Positions 31,801 through 43,475 of a stretch of 64,000 bases of DNA are shown in pieces (position 1 is the first letter of the stretch; each line of letters starts with the position of its first letter). Made by a program: the position numbers and the translations under genes. This DNA comes from Syncephalastrum monosporum B8922. Its lineage: Eukaryota; Mucoromycota; Mucoromycetes; Mucorales; Syncephalastraceae. The stretch spans positions 62,001 through 126,000 of the forward strand of contig JNEN01000871.1 of NCBI GenBank assembly GCA_000697355.1, read 5' to 3'. The notes under the pieces were generated by a model that saw nothing but the letters and a program-made list of their open reading frames with translations, was not told where the DNA came from and made no database searches.

Positions 31801-32546
31801 ACAATGTAGGTACTGGTCAATGTCTCCTGTTAATTGCATAATTTCTGGTACGCCTCTTCCCCTTGCAACCTCGTGGTCCATTCGGATTTGTGAATTTCCG
31901 AGACGCTAGTTCTAGATATTGCAAGGATTCATCCAGCTTCTCTTGCTACCAACATGGACATACATATTCACAGGTAGCTTTCTAAATTGCTCTCAATATC
32001 ATGCCTCTTTATATCGCCTTGACAAGCGTGAGTGTCAAATGGCAGAGAGTGCTCTGAGATAGCTATTCACGGTGCCTTGACATATCATATCTTTGAAGTC
32101 AGCAAGGACGCTAGCCAGCTTTTTGGTTTTGCCATTGTATGTATACCTCGAGTCGATAAATACCGTTACTTGTCGCACAGTGCAACATTAAGCTTCGCCA
32201 AGCTGGAGGAAAATGCGCACATACGGTGCGCCCAGCAGTCCCTCCAACCTCCCAGATTCTGGCTCTTTGACCACAGCAAGATGCGGTATATACTTGATGT
32301 GGCTGCCTCGGGGCTACCTTCAAGGTGTCATATATGCAATTAGAATACCCGAAATGTGAGTAGATTATTACCGCCAATATCGCATAGAGCATAGTATCGA
32401 TGATGCATTAAACCTTACCCATCAATCGCTCCTGTTTGATATCAAGCATGGGACTAAGAACATCACCGTTCCCGAAAACAACGTGCATTCAAATTGTGAA
32501 AAAGATGTAGTGTATATTTCAAATATCATCGTAATTATGGTAAATT
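31801..32546. other. Spacer between TOR fragment and TOR 3' end
   Basis: No supported gene. I compared it by eye with the TOR exons at 32870-33140 and saw no further duplicated pieces. Confidence 0.4.
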
Positions 32547-35500
32547 CTACCAGAATGCGCACCAACCAATGTAACACTGACACAGGTTCTCCAGCGACGT
32601 GGCTTGCTGGATCAGTTTGTCCACCTGGGTCGGGACGTCCAACGTCACGCGTGGGTTGAAATCGCGACCTGTCAACTTGTTCGACACGCGGTCGACAACC
32701 GCTACCGCCCTGGAATTCAGCATTTCCGGCACCTGACCATTGTCGTTAGCCACTGCTTCCACTTCGATGCGGTTCAGGCGTCGACTGACGGAGAAGTTGC
32801 GCGGGTTCTCTTCTTGCATTTCATTGTTGATACGGTCCATTGTGCGGACGTCTACTCATGCATGGTCACTACCTATTTGGATCTTTCTTTTTGTGTGGCC
32901 TACCTCGCGTTTGGTTAGGGCTGGCGTGCGGGTTCTTGAGCAGACGCCAATTGATTAATGGGTCATAGACAAAGGCCTCCAACACAGCCATCAAACTCTC
33001 CTTGTTATCACGCAGCACACGCATGACATGCTCGCAGGTGGTTCTGAAATTGCCTTCGATACCACTGACTTCCATCGCATTGACCAGCATGCGCGTCAGA
33101 CGGAAGGGAATCTTCTCGGGGAACTTTTCGCGGTGCATCGCAACCTAGATCGTGCATGTTAGCAAGAGACACGCGTCAATTTTTGAAAGGGACATACCTC
33201 GAAACAATCACCAAAGTCAATATGCACCACCTTGCCCGTCACGCGGTGCAGCATTAGATTCGACGGATGTCGGTCTCCCAGACCAAGGATATAGCCCACC
33301 ATCGACATGACAGCAAGCGAACGTGTGTAGTTTGTGCGACGGTCCAACCAAGCTTCCGAGTTCCTGCTCTTCAGCCACAACACACGATACAGGTCCTGGC
33401 CGCTCGTCTTTTCAAATGCAAATTGGAACACTTCAACCTTTTGGATCACCGTCAGATTGTCATAGTCCGGGGCCATCTAACAGGAATATGTTGCGAGTGA
33501 GTAAAATATGTCCGTCGTTTTCTAGCGAGCCGTTCTCTGTACCTGGAGCATGAGTCTGTGCTCAATGTTGAGCAGGATCTTTCGGCTGTCTCTGTAGTCG
33601 CGAATCAAGGTGTGGAGTGTATCCGTATCAGGCACCCAGCCAATGAGACCTGAGTTAGGTGATAGCGGGATGGCAGGATACCGCTCAATACCCAGGTGGC
33701 GTTTGAACGTCTCGGGATCGTTCTTGAGAAGCGTGTTGACGAGGCCAAACAACTGCATGACACGCTCGTCCTGTCTTAAGTCCTCGTGGCCCTTGAGCAG
33801 ATACATGTAGTCCTTGCCGTCCGAACCCACAATCGTGAGCTTGCGCGGTCGCTGCTTCGAGGGAATGACCGAGAGGCTGGGGTTGAACCGTGCTATCCGA
33901 ACAATGGGTTCGCCACTACGGTAATAGCCGGGCACACACAACTCGAGATTGCGTGCTTCTAAAAGGCGAGGGGAGATGTGCTGGAGTTCAAGGACGTTGA
34001 GCTGCGGTAGTTGACGCGAGATGCGACGGAAGACTTGGTAATACAGCTCCCACGCTTGGTTCAAATTGTTCATGTCGCGTGTTTCTTGGTATCGGCGGCA
34101 CCACTCTTGTGCTTCCTGCAGGTCACGGCCGTGGGCTTGGACAAAACCTTCTTCACGGAGTGTCTCGGGGCCGTTGTCGAGCATTTCATGGAGAGGCTCC
34201 AGCGTGGCGAACATGGCCTCCACATTGCGGTCACCGAAGTACAAGCGCGATGCTTCCTCCAGACCTTCATGCCACATTTCATGCCACAGGATAGCCACAC
34301 GGATGAGCTCCTGACTGACCATCAGTGCTTGTTCTACCAACACACGGCTGTGGCCCTTCATCCGGTCCATGATGGTATACGTGGCTTTGGAACGTTCCGG
34401 ACTCTGGGATTTAGACGCGACTGTCAACGAGTACACAAGAGCCTGCGGATGTTCGCGACCAATGTCTGTCAGCAGGTCTTGGATCAGATCGCGCACAGCA
34501 GCGTCCTGGGCGTGGATACGTGCGATCAGCTGGGGAATCACTTGGAGCCAGACATCGATGCTGATAGTGCCAAAACCTTCGCGGATGGCGGCGGCAACCT
34601 TGTCCTTCGAAGCATGCTTGAACCAGAGCGTGAGCAAGCGGAGCGTATCCTGCAACGAGTTTTCCTTCGACAGGGCGATCGATCGGAAGAAGCCTTGGAC
34701 AGCAGGAACCACGTGGTGCTGATAAACGGAGGGCGGCGGATGATCCTGGTACAACTTCTCTTGGTAGTCAATGATGTCAAAGTTGGCCAGGGCCCAAGCG
34801 TGCCAAGCCTTGTACCAGTTCTGGTCAAAGCGCGTGGCGAGAAGGAAGGAGCGGAGGATGTCGGGAATAATCTCGTCAGTGAGCTCGTACGAGAGCGCCC
34901 GTTGCCACTCGCCCTGACGCAGGTAGCAGCGCGCCAAGAGTCGTGTGAATTGAGCGGCTTCCTCGGACAACCGGTGCGTCTCGATAGGTGGGTTGGCTGC
35001 TACCTCGTCCGGGTTGAGACGGAGTTCTTGCGTCCTGCTCAGCGTAAAGTCGCGCAGGACATGGAGGGTATTAGTGCGCTCAATGATTGACTGCTCTCCG
35101 GTCAACTGCTTGGAGGCCGAGTCCCAGTTATGCTTCAGCTGAGCGTAGACAATCTTGGGATGGGGGTTGCCTGCCGTACCGTCGTTGTCGATCTCCATAA
35201 GACTTGCCAAAGTCTGCTCGGAGAGCGAGAAGCGTCCGCTCTTGCGGCACAGATTGGCAAACTTGATCCACATTTCCATATCGTCCTGAGGCGCAATCAC
35301 CATGGCGCGCACACGAAGTATCCGCTGCCACACATCGACATTGCGCTCACAGCCCTCCAGCCGCTTCATCCAAGTTCGCCGGATCGAGTCCTGTCGCTCA
35401 GGATCGTTCGTCGACTGCTTGTAGACCACCATTTCCTCGAGCTCGGCCAGCATCTGTACACGCACTACGGTGGCGTAGGCACGGTTATAGCTCTCGCCAA

Positions 35501-38500
35501 GCAAGGCTGTCAGTTCCGTGTCGAGCAGATCGCGGGTGCGATTGATGAACTTTTCGGCCTCCATGTAACGGTTGCGGTGCATAGCCAGGATGGCCCGGAA
35601 AAAGGTGCGGTCCGGGCTGTCTGCCTTGAGGAGCGCAATGTACTCTTCCATTTGTTCCCAGTGGCCCTGACCCCATGCCGCAGCGGCAGCGAAGGGTGCC
35701 ATGCTCTTGCGGTTTTCCTGAGGCGCATGAATCCATTTCTCCTGGGCAAGCGCCGAGAGCTGTTCCCATTCACCAAGGGCGTGCAAACATCGCATGCGAC
35801 CCAGCGTGATTTCCATCGAAGTGGGGTTCTCTGACTGCTGTGCCTCGTATGCCTCCAAGGCATCTTGATAGCGGTGGAGTTTCTCGTACCAACTTGTCTT
35901 GCGTTCAAGCTTCAGCGAGTCTTGAGCAAACGTCAGGATGCCCATCGCAGCATCGGGCTGTTGTAGCAGGTTGTTGATCGACATGAGCATCTCCACCGCC
36001 TCAAAGGACTGCTCCAGATGGAACTCAGTTTCTTTGTAATGGAGTGCCTTGGCATAAGCATGGCATTTTTGGGCATACACGGCCAGCGTTCGGATGTCTA
36101 TCGGCAGCATGCGGTTATCGTGCTCCATAAACTCGGCCAAATGCAGGAGGATTTGAATGATCTCGGGAGGAATATTGGGTGCCTTGAGAGCCACTTCAAG
36201 TGACATGATGAGCTCGTCCTTGTACTGGTCGTACAGTTCATTCCAGCACGAGACAAAGGCTGCGTTGAAGAGCTCACGAGCCAAGGGAGTGTAAACACTT
36301 GCCAAAAAGACACATGCACGAAGGGCGTGCGACGGGGATTGCTTCAACAGTTCAACGCTAAGTCGACGAATCCATTCCATCCAATCCTCCTTGGTAGAGC
36401 GCTGCGATGCTTCCCAGGCTTTCTTGAGATGCTGCTGATTGACAGGTTGTTTCTTAGCAGCGCTCAGATCTGCAGACGGCGTGTCATCCCCCTTGGCATC
36501 CCTGGAGGTCTGTATCAATACCCCGTTTTCATACGTGCATGATGTTCCTGTACCTGTCATTGATAGCCTTTCCAAGCTCTTGCGGCAAGTTCTCTCCCTT
36601 GAGCAGTTTTCCAACCAAGAGCTCATAATTGGTATGCGAGATCCGGTGCCGTGTCAAGACCTAGAGCGGCTTTGAGCACGCAGCCAACCTCAGGGCCGTG
36701 TTGTGCTTCTTACCTTGTTAATAACGGGGATAAACTTGGTATAATCCGTTCCGAGTTGGAAAATGAGCGCACAGAGGAGATCCATGGCAGCACTGCGAGC
36801 TTCAGGGGGAAGTACAGGCAGGACACGTGCCAGCGGGTGGATGATGCGTGACGCATAGTCAAACATGTTGACCTTCTTCGACAGTGCAGTGATGGTCGTG
36901 ATGGCCTGACGGCGCACGGATACGGGAGCATCCGGCTTTTCGAAAAACTTGACAACGACTGGGATCACGAGGTGCATGTATTCTTCAATATTCGCACCAA
37001 AAACGACAAAGGCATGCAGGACCTTGATGGTGGGTTGTCTGCTCTCCGAGGTGTCATTGTCAAAGATTTGCAGCATGTGGGGCAAGAGGCGCGGGAGGTA
37101 CACCTTGAGTTCACCATCCAGGGCCTTGGCGATGGCTTCAATAAGGGAAATGATGGTGATCTGCAAGGACGAGATGGGAGTCCAGTAGTCGTCAATAAGG
37201 TCAAAAATGTCCTTCAGATAGTTGCGTATATGCTGCTTGACAATGGACACGAGGTCGCCAAGCTTATGAATGTAGACTTCAAGCATGCCGGCTGTGCCAG
37301 TGCGCATCAGCAGTAAAAAGCCGGGAATAATGACGGGAAGGAATTGGACGACCTTGAGACCGAGCGTTTTGAATATATACATGATGGCTTCGATCGCGGC
37401 GTAGTGGTGGGCGCTTAGTGACGGATCGCGGAGGATCTTCATGAGGGAATGCATAACGACCTGGGGATAATAATCCTCGGAAGATGGGCCGATGCCCATC
37501 ATCAGAAGGGTAACATCATTACTCGCCAATTTCGGATCTGCGAGCGCCTCGTTCGAATTACCGATAGCGTTCATCTATATCAAGGCGTAACATTAGTTAT
37601 TTGATTTTCAAATAGAAGCGGCCAGCGAACCTTGTGTCTATAAGGATCCAATGCACCCAGGATACCCATCAACTTGACCGTCTCACGCCGGATAGCCGAG
37701 TTCTGCTCCGTCTTCAAAATACTGATCAAGATATTGAGGAGGGCGGGGTATTTGGTATACGGCTCTATCACGAAGCCAGTATTGCTAGCCAGCTGTCCGA
37801 GGGTCTTGAGCGCCGCATCACGCTTTGCGCACGAGCTTTGGTCTTGAAGGGTCTCCATAATCAAGGGCATGAGCTCGTCCAAATGAGGTACCATGTCTTC
37901 ACCGCTCACGGTGGCTAGCTCGCCAAGCGCACCCAGTACGGCAGACACGACACCAGGCGACGTGTCACGGGCTTTGGGCAAGAGTACCTTGAGTACGGGT
38001 TCAATGTACGGTTTTGTGAGGCGCTGAGCGGCGCCCACAAGAAGAGAGACAAGGCGTGCAGATTCTTCCTTTTGACGACTCACGACAGAGTACTCGAGCT
38101 CGGTCAAGAGCTGAATGAGGGTTTTGCGAAGCGACGGCATCACGTAAGCAGGGTTATATGTGGTCAGACGGCCGATGATCATGATGGCAATCTCACGGAT
38201 AGCAAACACTTCATCGTTCAGGGCGATAAAGAGCGATCGGACGTTGTCAGCCTGGGCAAGGTGTCGGTCGAACCGTGCGTCCAGCGATGACAAGACCGTC
38301 TCACGGATCACTGGGTCTGGATCAGCAATGCCAACCGTCAAGAGCTTTTCGAGAACTTCACCGACCACCTTGATAGCATGCGCGCTAGTCTGATTGCAGA
38401 TGGGATCGCGCACGAAGAGCTGACAGCACGTGACGGCCGCTGCTTTGCGAATTTCTGGCATATCATCGTCAAGGTAATTGACGACGCAGTCGCGTACGAA

Positions 38501-40411
38501 TTCGTTCAGGACGTGATTTGAAAAGTCAAACGAACCGAGTGTCTTGAGCGCAAGCACAATGATATCGTAATCTTTGGCATCTGTCGCGCCTCCTTCACGT
38601 AGTGGCCGCTCGACGGTCTGGATGATGTTTCGGTTGGATGGAGCACCTGGTTGTTGGTAAGGCTGGCCGCTCAGAGTAAACGAGATGACATTCAGTAACC
38701 GGTCTACAGCATTTCATTATGAGTGATCTGTAATCCTTTTTTCCTGCCCTCCATATACCTTGGATGACTGTAGATAGCGGCTTTATACGCTCAGACAAGT
38801 TGCTCAGAGCAGAGACCAGCGGTTCGGAGAGGCCACAAGCAAACATCAGGTCGAGCAGTTCGTGTACGTATTTCGTCAAGGCCTGGCCAACGGCGGTGGC
38901 AAGCATGCTGATACAGACGAAGGAAGCGGTCTCGATATCCTTACGCTGCCGCCTGTTTCCAAGAAAGTCAGTGTTTCTGACAGAGTGTATTAGCTTAAGC
39001 GAACGTACCCTTTTAAGGACAGAGCATCTTTGATATTTGTCAAGGTAGTTTCCAAGTAAGGGCCCATGTTACTCTTGACTTGCACCGCGACCTGTCCGAT
39101 AGCAATAAAGGCTTTCCCTAATTGTCAGTGACTGCAAGTGGGTAGAATAGAGTGAATTACCATCGCGTCTGTCTCTCTCTTTCCGTAAAAGGCCCAACAA
39201 GTGTTGCATGGACTGGTGCAGATAGCGTTCGGCAAAGGTGGTAGGATCGTAGCTGGCAAGGGTAGGGATCATGGTAACAACGGTTTTACGAATCAGCTGG
39301 TCGCGAGAGTCTTTCTTTTCGAGAGTAATTCTGCACACGTCTCTGTAATACTCTGTCATGAACTGAGGCAGAGAAAGAAGTGTGAATAGAGAGTAGAAGG
39401 ACAGTCGACAAAATGATTATTACCATGCCAGCGTGTAGTAACAGTTCTCGCATGGTAAGGAGACTGGCGTGGGTAGCTTCTGCGCTGTGGATCTGCAGGC
39501 CTTTGTTGGCCTCGAGCCAGATCTTGTTGTACCATGTTTTGCGCATAGGTGTCTCACGCTGTTGTACGATCTTTAAACAGCGGCTCAAACAGTCAGCCCC
39601 GTTTTCACGGATGATTTGGCGCGGATCACGGAGGGCGAGCCAGACCAGCTCGAGGATTCGGTGGACGTAAGCGTAGATGAGGGTGGGCGCATTGACGGCG
39701 AGTTCGCGCAAGACGAGGACGGCGGCGAGACGACTTCGTTCGTTGTGCATCCATTCGAGCGCGTGCTCGACCTGGATATCGACGAGGTCGGCCGTAAAAG
39801 TGGAGGAGCTGACGGCGAGACGACCGAGCGCGCGCGCAGCAGGGATCATGACCTGAGGGTCGTTGTACGGGAGCATGTGACGAAGATAGTTGTGGAAACG
39901 GTTCGCGTTGCCCTCCGGCTCCAGGTCGATCAGGCGATCTAATCAACAGTAATCGCATAGAGCACCTTTAGCACATGCGCTTTTTATGATTGGTTGGGTT
40001 GATATACCGATGGCAGTGATAGCGCCCAGTTTCTCGACGTTGTCATTGCCGTGGGTGAGCTCAAAGATGCGTTTGTTGATATCCTGGGTGAAACGTGTGA
40101 TGTTCTCGTCCGACAGCTCGCGTTGGGCAGTCGCAGCCTGAAGGATAAACGGACAGCAATAGGAAAAGAAAAAGAAGACAACAGACAGTGAGTGAATATA
40201 CCGAAAGTAATCATAATAAATATCAAAATGGACATCGTACGGTTTCGCGTAACTCCTCTGCTGCTTTGAGTCTGCGGTCCTCGTGTCTAGAGAAAGATTG
40301 GTAAGAGCGATTGCGGTGGCAGAAACAGACATGGGACAGTTACTTTGACTTGAGGTCTACAAAGATTCGGTTGAGGTTATCTTGGCTGTTGAGCATTGCG
40401 ACGAGGGCCAT
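32547..40411 (-). CDS. TOR: Target of rapamycin (TOR) PIKK-family protein kinase
   Basis: TOR is the catalytic subunit of TORC1 and TORC2, the growth controllers that sense nutrients. The coding sequence has about a dozen introns and roughly 2,300 residues. It starts [20 protein letters not shown] and runs through HEAT repeats (39876-36690). The FAT domain lies in one large exon (36626-33522). In its FRB domain, [20 protein letters not shown] keeps the Ser whose mutation confers rapamycin resistance in other fungi, so FKBP12-rapamycin sensitivity is predicted. The kinase domain shows [34 protein letters not shown] and [12 protein letters not shown]. The last exon ends with the FATC signature [19 protein letters not shown]. 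It is divergent from TFB4 (320 bases between starts). Confidence 0.97.
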
Positions 40412-40730
40412 CTTGGGTTATTCTTGTGCAGAGAGTAATGGGGTAAAAGAACAAGACAAACAAGAAGAAGGAAAATGCAGGTGGAAGGAGGAAGAATGGA
40501 GACGTGCAAGGTGGCCCGGCACAGCACCAGTATGGAATATGGGTGTGTGAGAGTGTGTGTACGTAGCAGTTGTTGTCGACCTTTGTAAGTTGGTTCTGAC
40601 TGTCTACTGTAGCGAAACAGAAAAGCGGTGTATTCTGTCTGTCTCTTATTCCCGCAAAATATTATTATTCCCATTACGCTCTTCCCGCTAAAGTCACATT
40701 CACTTTCCCTTTGTCTCTCTCTACCTCCCA

Positions 40731-42165
40731 ATGAAAGACATTTCCACCAGTGAAGGTAAACACATTACAGCCTTGCCTCTCTCTGTCTCTTTCTCTGACA
40801 TCCTGACCATCCTCTCATACTTTATTTTGGCAATAGACGATTCCAATCTTCTTGTGCTGATCCTCGACACGAATCCCTTTGTCTGGGCCGAGTCCGCCAA
40901 AGCCGAAACACCGCTGTCACTCGACGACGCCTTGCGCCAGATCCTGATCTTCATCAACGCCCACTTGGCTCTCAAGTATAACAATAAGATTGTCGTCATT
41001 GCAAGTCATGTTGGCCACAGGCAAGTCAAAGCGTCATACCCTCCCCTGTCTCTTGTCGCGGCTCACTTTCTTTTTTTCTTATTCCTGCAGCAAATTCTTG
41101 TACCCGATACCGGGCGAAGACCTGCATAACCCAACCCACACGCCAATGCGACGCAATGCCAATATGTATCCAAACTTTCAGTTCGTAATGGACCAGATCG
41201 TCGAGTCCCTCCAGAAACTCCTTTCCCCCGTCGACATATCATTCCTGCAAAAAGATACAGGTCCTTTTTTTTTTTTTTTTTCGCTTGGATGACCTGGAAT
41301 CGGAGAGGCTGACAGATGTATTGACAGGAACTGCATCCATGATCACGGGAGCATTATCTATGGCCCTATGCTGTAAGTGGTACTCCATATTTGTATGTAT
41401 ATCACCTCTCAACTGTCATTATAGACATCAATCGGATCACCAAAGCCGACGAAAGCGGCCACATCAAATCACGCATCCTCATCCTATCCTTGTCTCCCGA
41501 CTCTGCATTCCAGTATATTCCCTTGATGAACTGCATCTTCTCTGCCCAAAAAGCTGTAAGTCAAAGTGACACCCTTTATGTGGGCATGGGCTGATCCGAC
41601 AGGTCAGGGTATCCCCGTCGACGTCTGCAAAATTTACGGCGAAGAGACCGCCTTCTTACAGCAAGCTTCCAACATCACAGGTGGTGTTTACGTCACTCTC
41701 AGCAATTCTCAAGCGTTATTACAAAATCTAATGGTACAGCGCATCGCCGATACGTAGCTATTCACAATGCTGATCCCCAGTTCGATAGTTTGCATTCCTA
41801 CCCGAACGTTATGCCCGCAATTTTCTCAATCTTCCCAACCAAGACCAGGTCGACTTTAGAGCTGCTTGCTTCTGTCACAAGAAGGTCGTCGATATTGGAT
41901 ACGTCTGCTCCGTGTGTCTTTCGAGTAAGTGATCTGAGATACGCACTCTGGATCGTTACTTATATGCGCTCGTCAGTCTTCTGCTCATGGTCCCCTGTTT
42001 GCTCAACATGCAAGTAAGTTCGAAAGGGATGGTTCTATCCCTGATGATACTCATTATATGATTAGGACCAAATTTGCTTTTCGCAACATGATGCCTGCAG
42101 GACGCAAAGCAGCAAAGTCATCACCTCTTTTACCACCGCCGAGTACTGCCACGCCTCCCTCGTAA
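40731..42165 (+). CDS. TFB4: TFIIH core subunit Tfb4/p34
   Basis: Tfb4 (p34/GTF2H3) is a structural subunit of the TFIIH core used in transcription initiation and nucleotide-excision repair, and it pairs with Ssl1/p44. After MKDISTSED (exon 1 is only 25 bases, 40731-40755) the vWA-like domain begins SNLLVLILDTNPFVWAESA, with LNHLLI-like IFINAHLALKYNNKIVVIAS, then SRILILSLSPDSAFQYIPLM, MNCIFSAQKAGQGIPVDVCK and FLQQASNITGGVYV. The C4 zinc domain is CFCHKKVVDIGYVCSVCLS plus a 38-base exon (41977-42014) encoding IFCSWSPVCSTCK. The tail ends PPPSTATPPS. There are about nine exons. The last two cysteine pairs are split by introns, so correct splicing of the small exon is needed for the zinc finger. 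Confidence 0.94.
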
Positions 42166-42546
42166 TTGCAAGGAGGGTGAAAATCGCGAAAAAAAAAAAG
42201 TATCATTACCCAGCGGTACACGCTCCGACTGCGTTACCTATGTATATTATCACATCGTTTTGGCTCATAGTACCTTGCTAAAGGTCTGTGCTCTAGAGAA
42301 TGGAAGCTCGTGTATGTACATATATCCGAGGAGCTTCGTCCATACTCCATCGAATGAGCCGTCAATAAATCAATCGGTCTTCTACTATATGCAGCAAGAC
42401 AAATGAATAGCTGCTTCTTTTCTTGATTGTAGCTGAATGTACGATAGCACTGCACAGCTATGCCACAAGACGATTCATCTAATGAGGGGCCATTGCTTTA
42501 TCCTACACTTCATCTACAAACTAAAATCACTTCTAAACCACCAAAA
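42166..42546. other. Convergent spacer after TFB4
   Basis: An A run at 42190-42200 follows the TFB4 stop. No gene or repeat seen. Confidence 0.4.
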
Positions 42547-42962
42547 CTAGGCCGTCTTTTGGGCTACTGAATGTTCACGGGCCTGTCGTGCTTCTTCCAA
42601 AAGCACATGGTGGTAGTTGAGCTCGCTCGTCTGGTCTTGGATGCGGTGCTCCAGCATACTGCGCTCCACCTCCGTGATGTTGCAGCACTATCCTTAGACG
42701 CTCCGGATGTCTTGGTATCGCTCTTGCTACACTTGCGCTTGCGACTGACGGAAACGCACCAGTTTTTCTTGGTCTGCGCCAAGCTTCTCGCTGTCGAGTA
42801 TGGTATTGGTAGACCCTCGCTGGGTCCAGAGCTGAGGCACCCGCTCAGAAGCTTTGACGTTACCTTGCAAGCTGCGCAGATCCCCCTGTCCGTTTCATCG
42901 TCCCTAATCTCTTGTTGTTCTTGTTGTCTCGCAGCAGCTACCTTTAGTCGTAGTGTGGACAT
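42547..42962 (-). pseudogene. Small coiled-coil protein gene with apparent frameshift
   Basis: No family recognised. From ATG at 42962 the frame reads MSTLRLKVAAARQQEQQEIR and is Gln/Glu-rich. At a run of five C (plus strand, about 42882-42886) the sensible frame changes; in the next frame it continues LRSLQGNVKASERVPQLW, then DSEKLGADQEKLVRFRQSQA. A stretch with three stops can be removed as a 45-base GT-AG intron, after which ITEVERSMLEHRIQDQTSEL and LEEARQAREHSVAQKTA run to TAG at 42547. Both halves look like coiled coil. One extra base in the C run would restore the frame, so this is either a recent pseudogene or an assembly error. A convergent neighbour is TFB4. Confidence 0.45.
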
Positions 42963-43475
42963 CCTTTCTGCTGATAAATAAAAGACTTCGTAGGTGACGT
43001 TTGATAGCAGCCCTGTCCACTGTTGGCATCGCTGGTTTCTATGTGCATGAACGATGATATGTATGTTGGTGGTATAATCATGCTTTGTGATCCTTTATTA
43101 GAGGCCCACCGGCTGATGGTGAGCTATATGCTCACCGTAGTGTTGTTCCATAAAAATTCATACGATTTATAAATAAAGGGTCCTTTTCATATCTTCTGCA
43201 GTAACCACCCGCATAGTAGAAGAGGTGGTGCGAACATGATCCTCGGGAACGTCCCACGGGGAGACGCTTCATGCTCTTTCGGGGATTAAACTTCACGAAT
43301 AAGGTGAAAAAATTCATGAGCCTTCCAGAAAAGAAGGTTGTCATGTCAGTCACGCATCCTGCGAAAAGACAGCGAGATTAACGAGACCCAGATTTGGCAT
43401 GCATTTTGTGCGTCGCCTGAGCCAAAGAGAATTTCCCAGTTTATTTTTTTCCTCCCACTTTTTTAAAATAGGCAA
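42963..43475. other. Divergent spacer upstream of MDJ1
   Basis: About 500 bases with no supported gene; ends in a T-rich stretch (43441-43466) before the MDJ1 start. Confidence 0.4.

Noticed and set aside
26259..32546. tRNA or small RNA genes in the gene-poor stretch
   Set aside because: I looked for B-box like GGTTCGAATCC motifs and cloverleaf arms by eye and found none; a covariance-model scan would be decisive.
34011..35090. 359-residue plus-strand frame inside TOR
   Set aside because: Antisense shadow of the TOR FAT region; no start context or family match.
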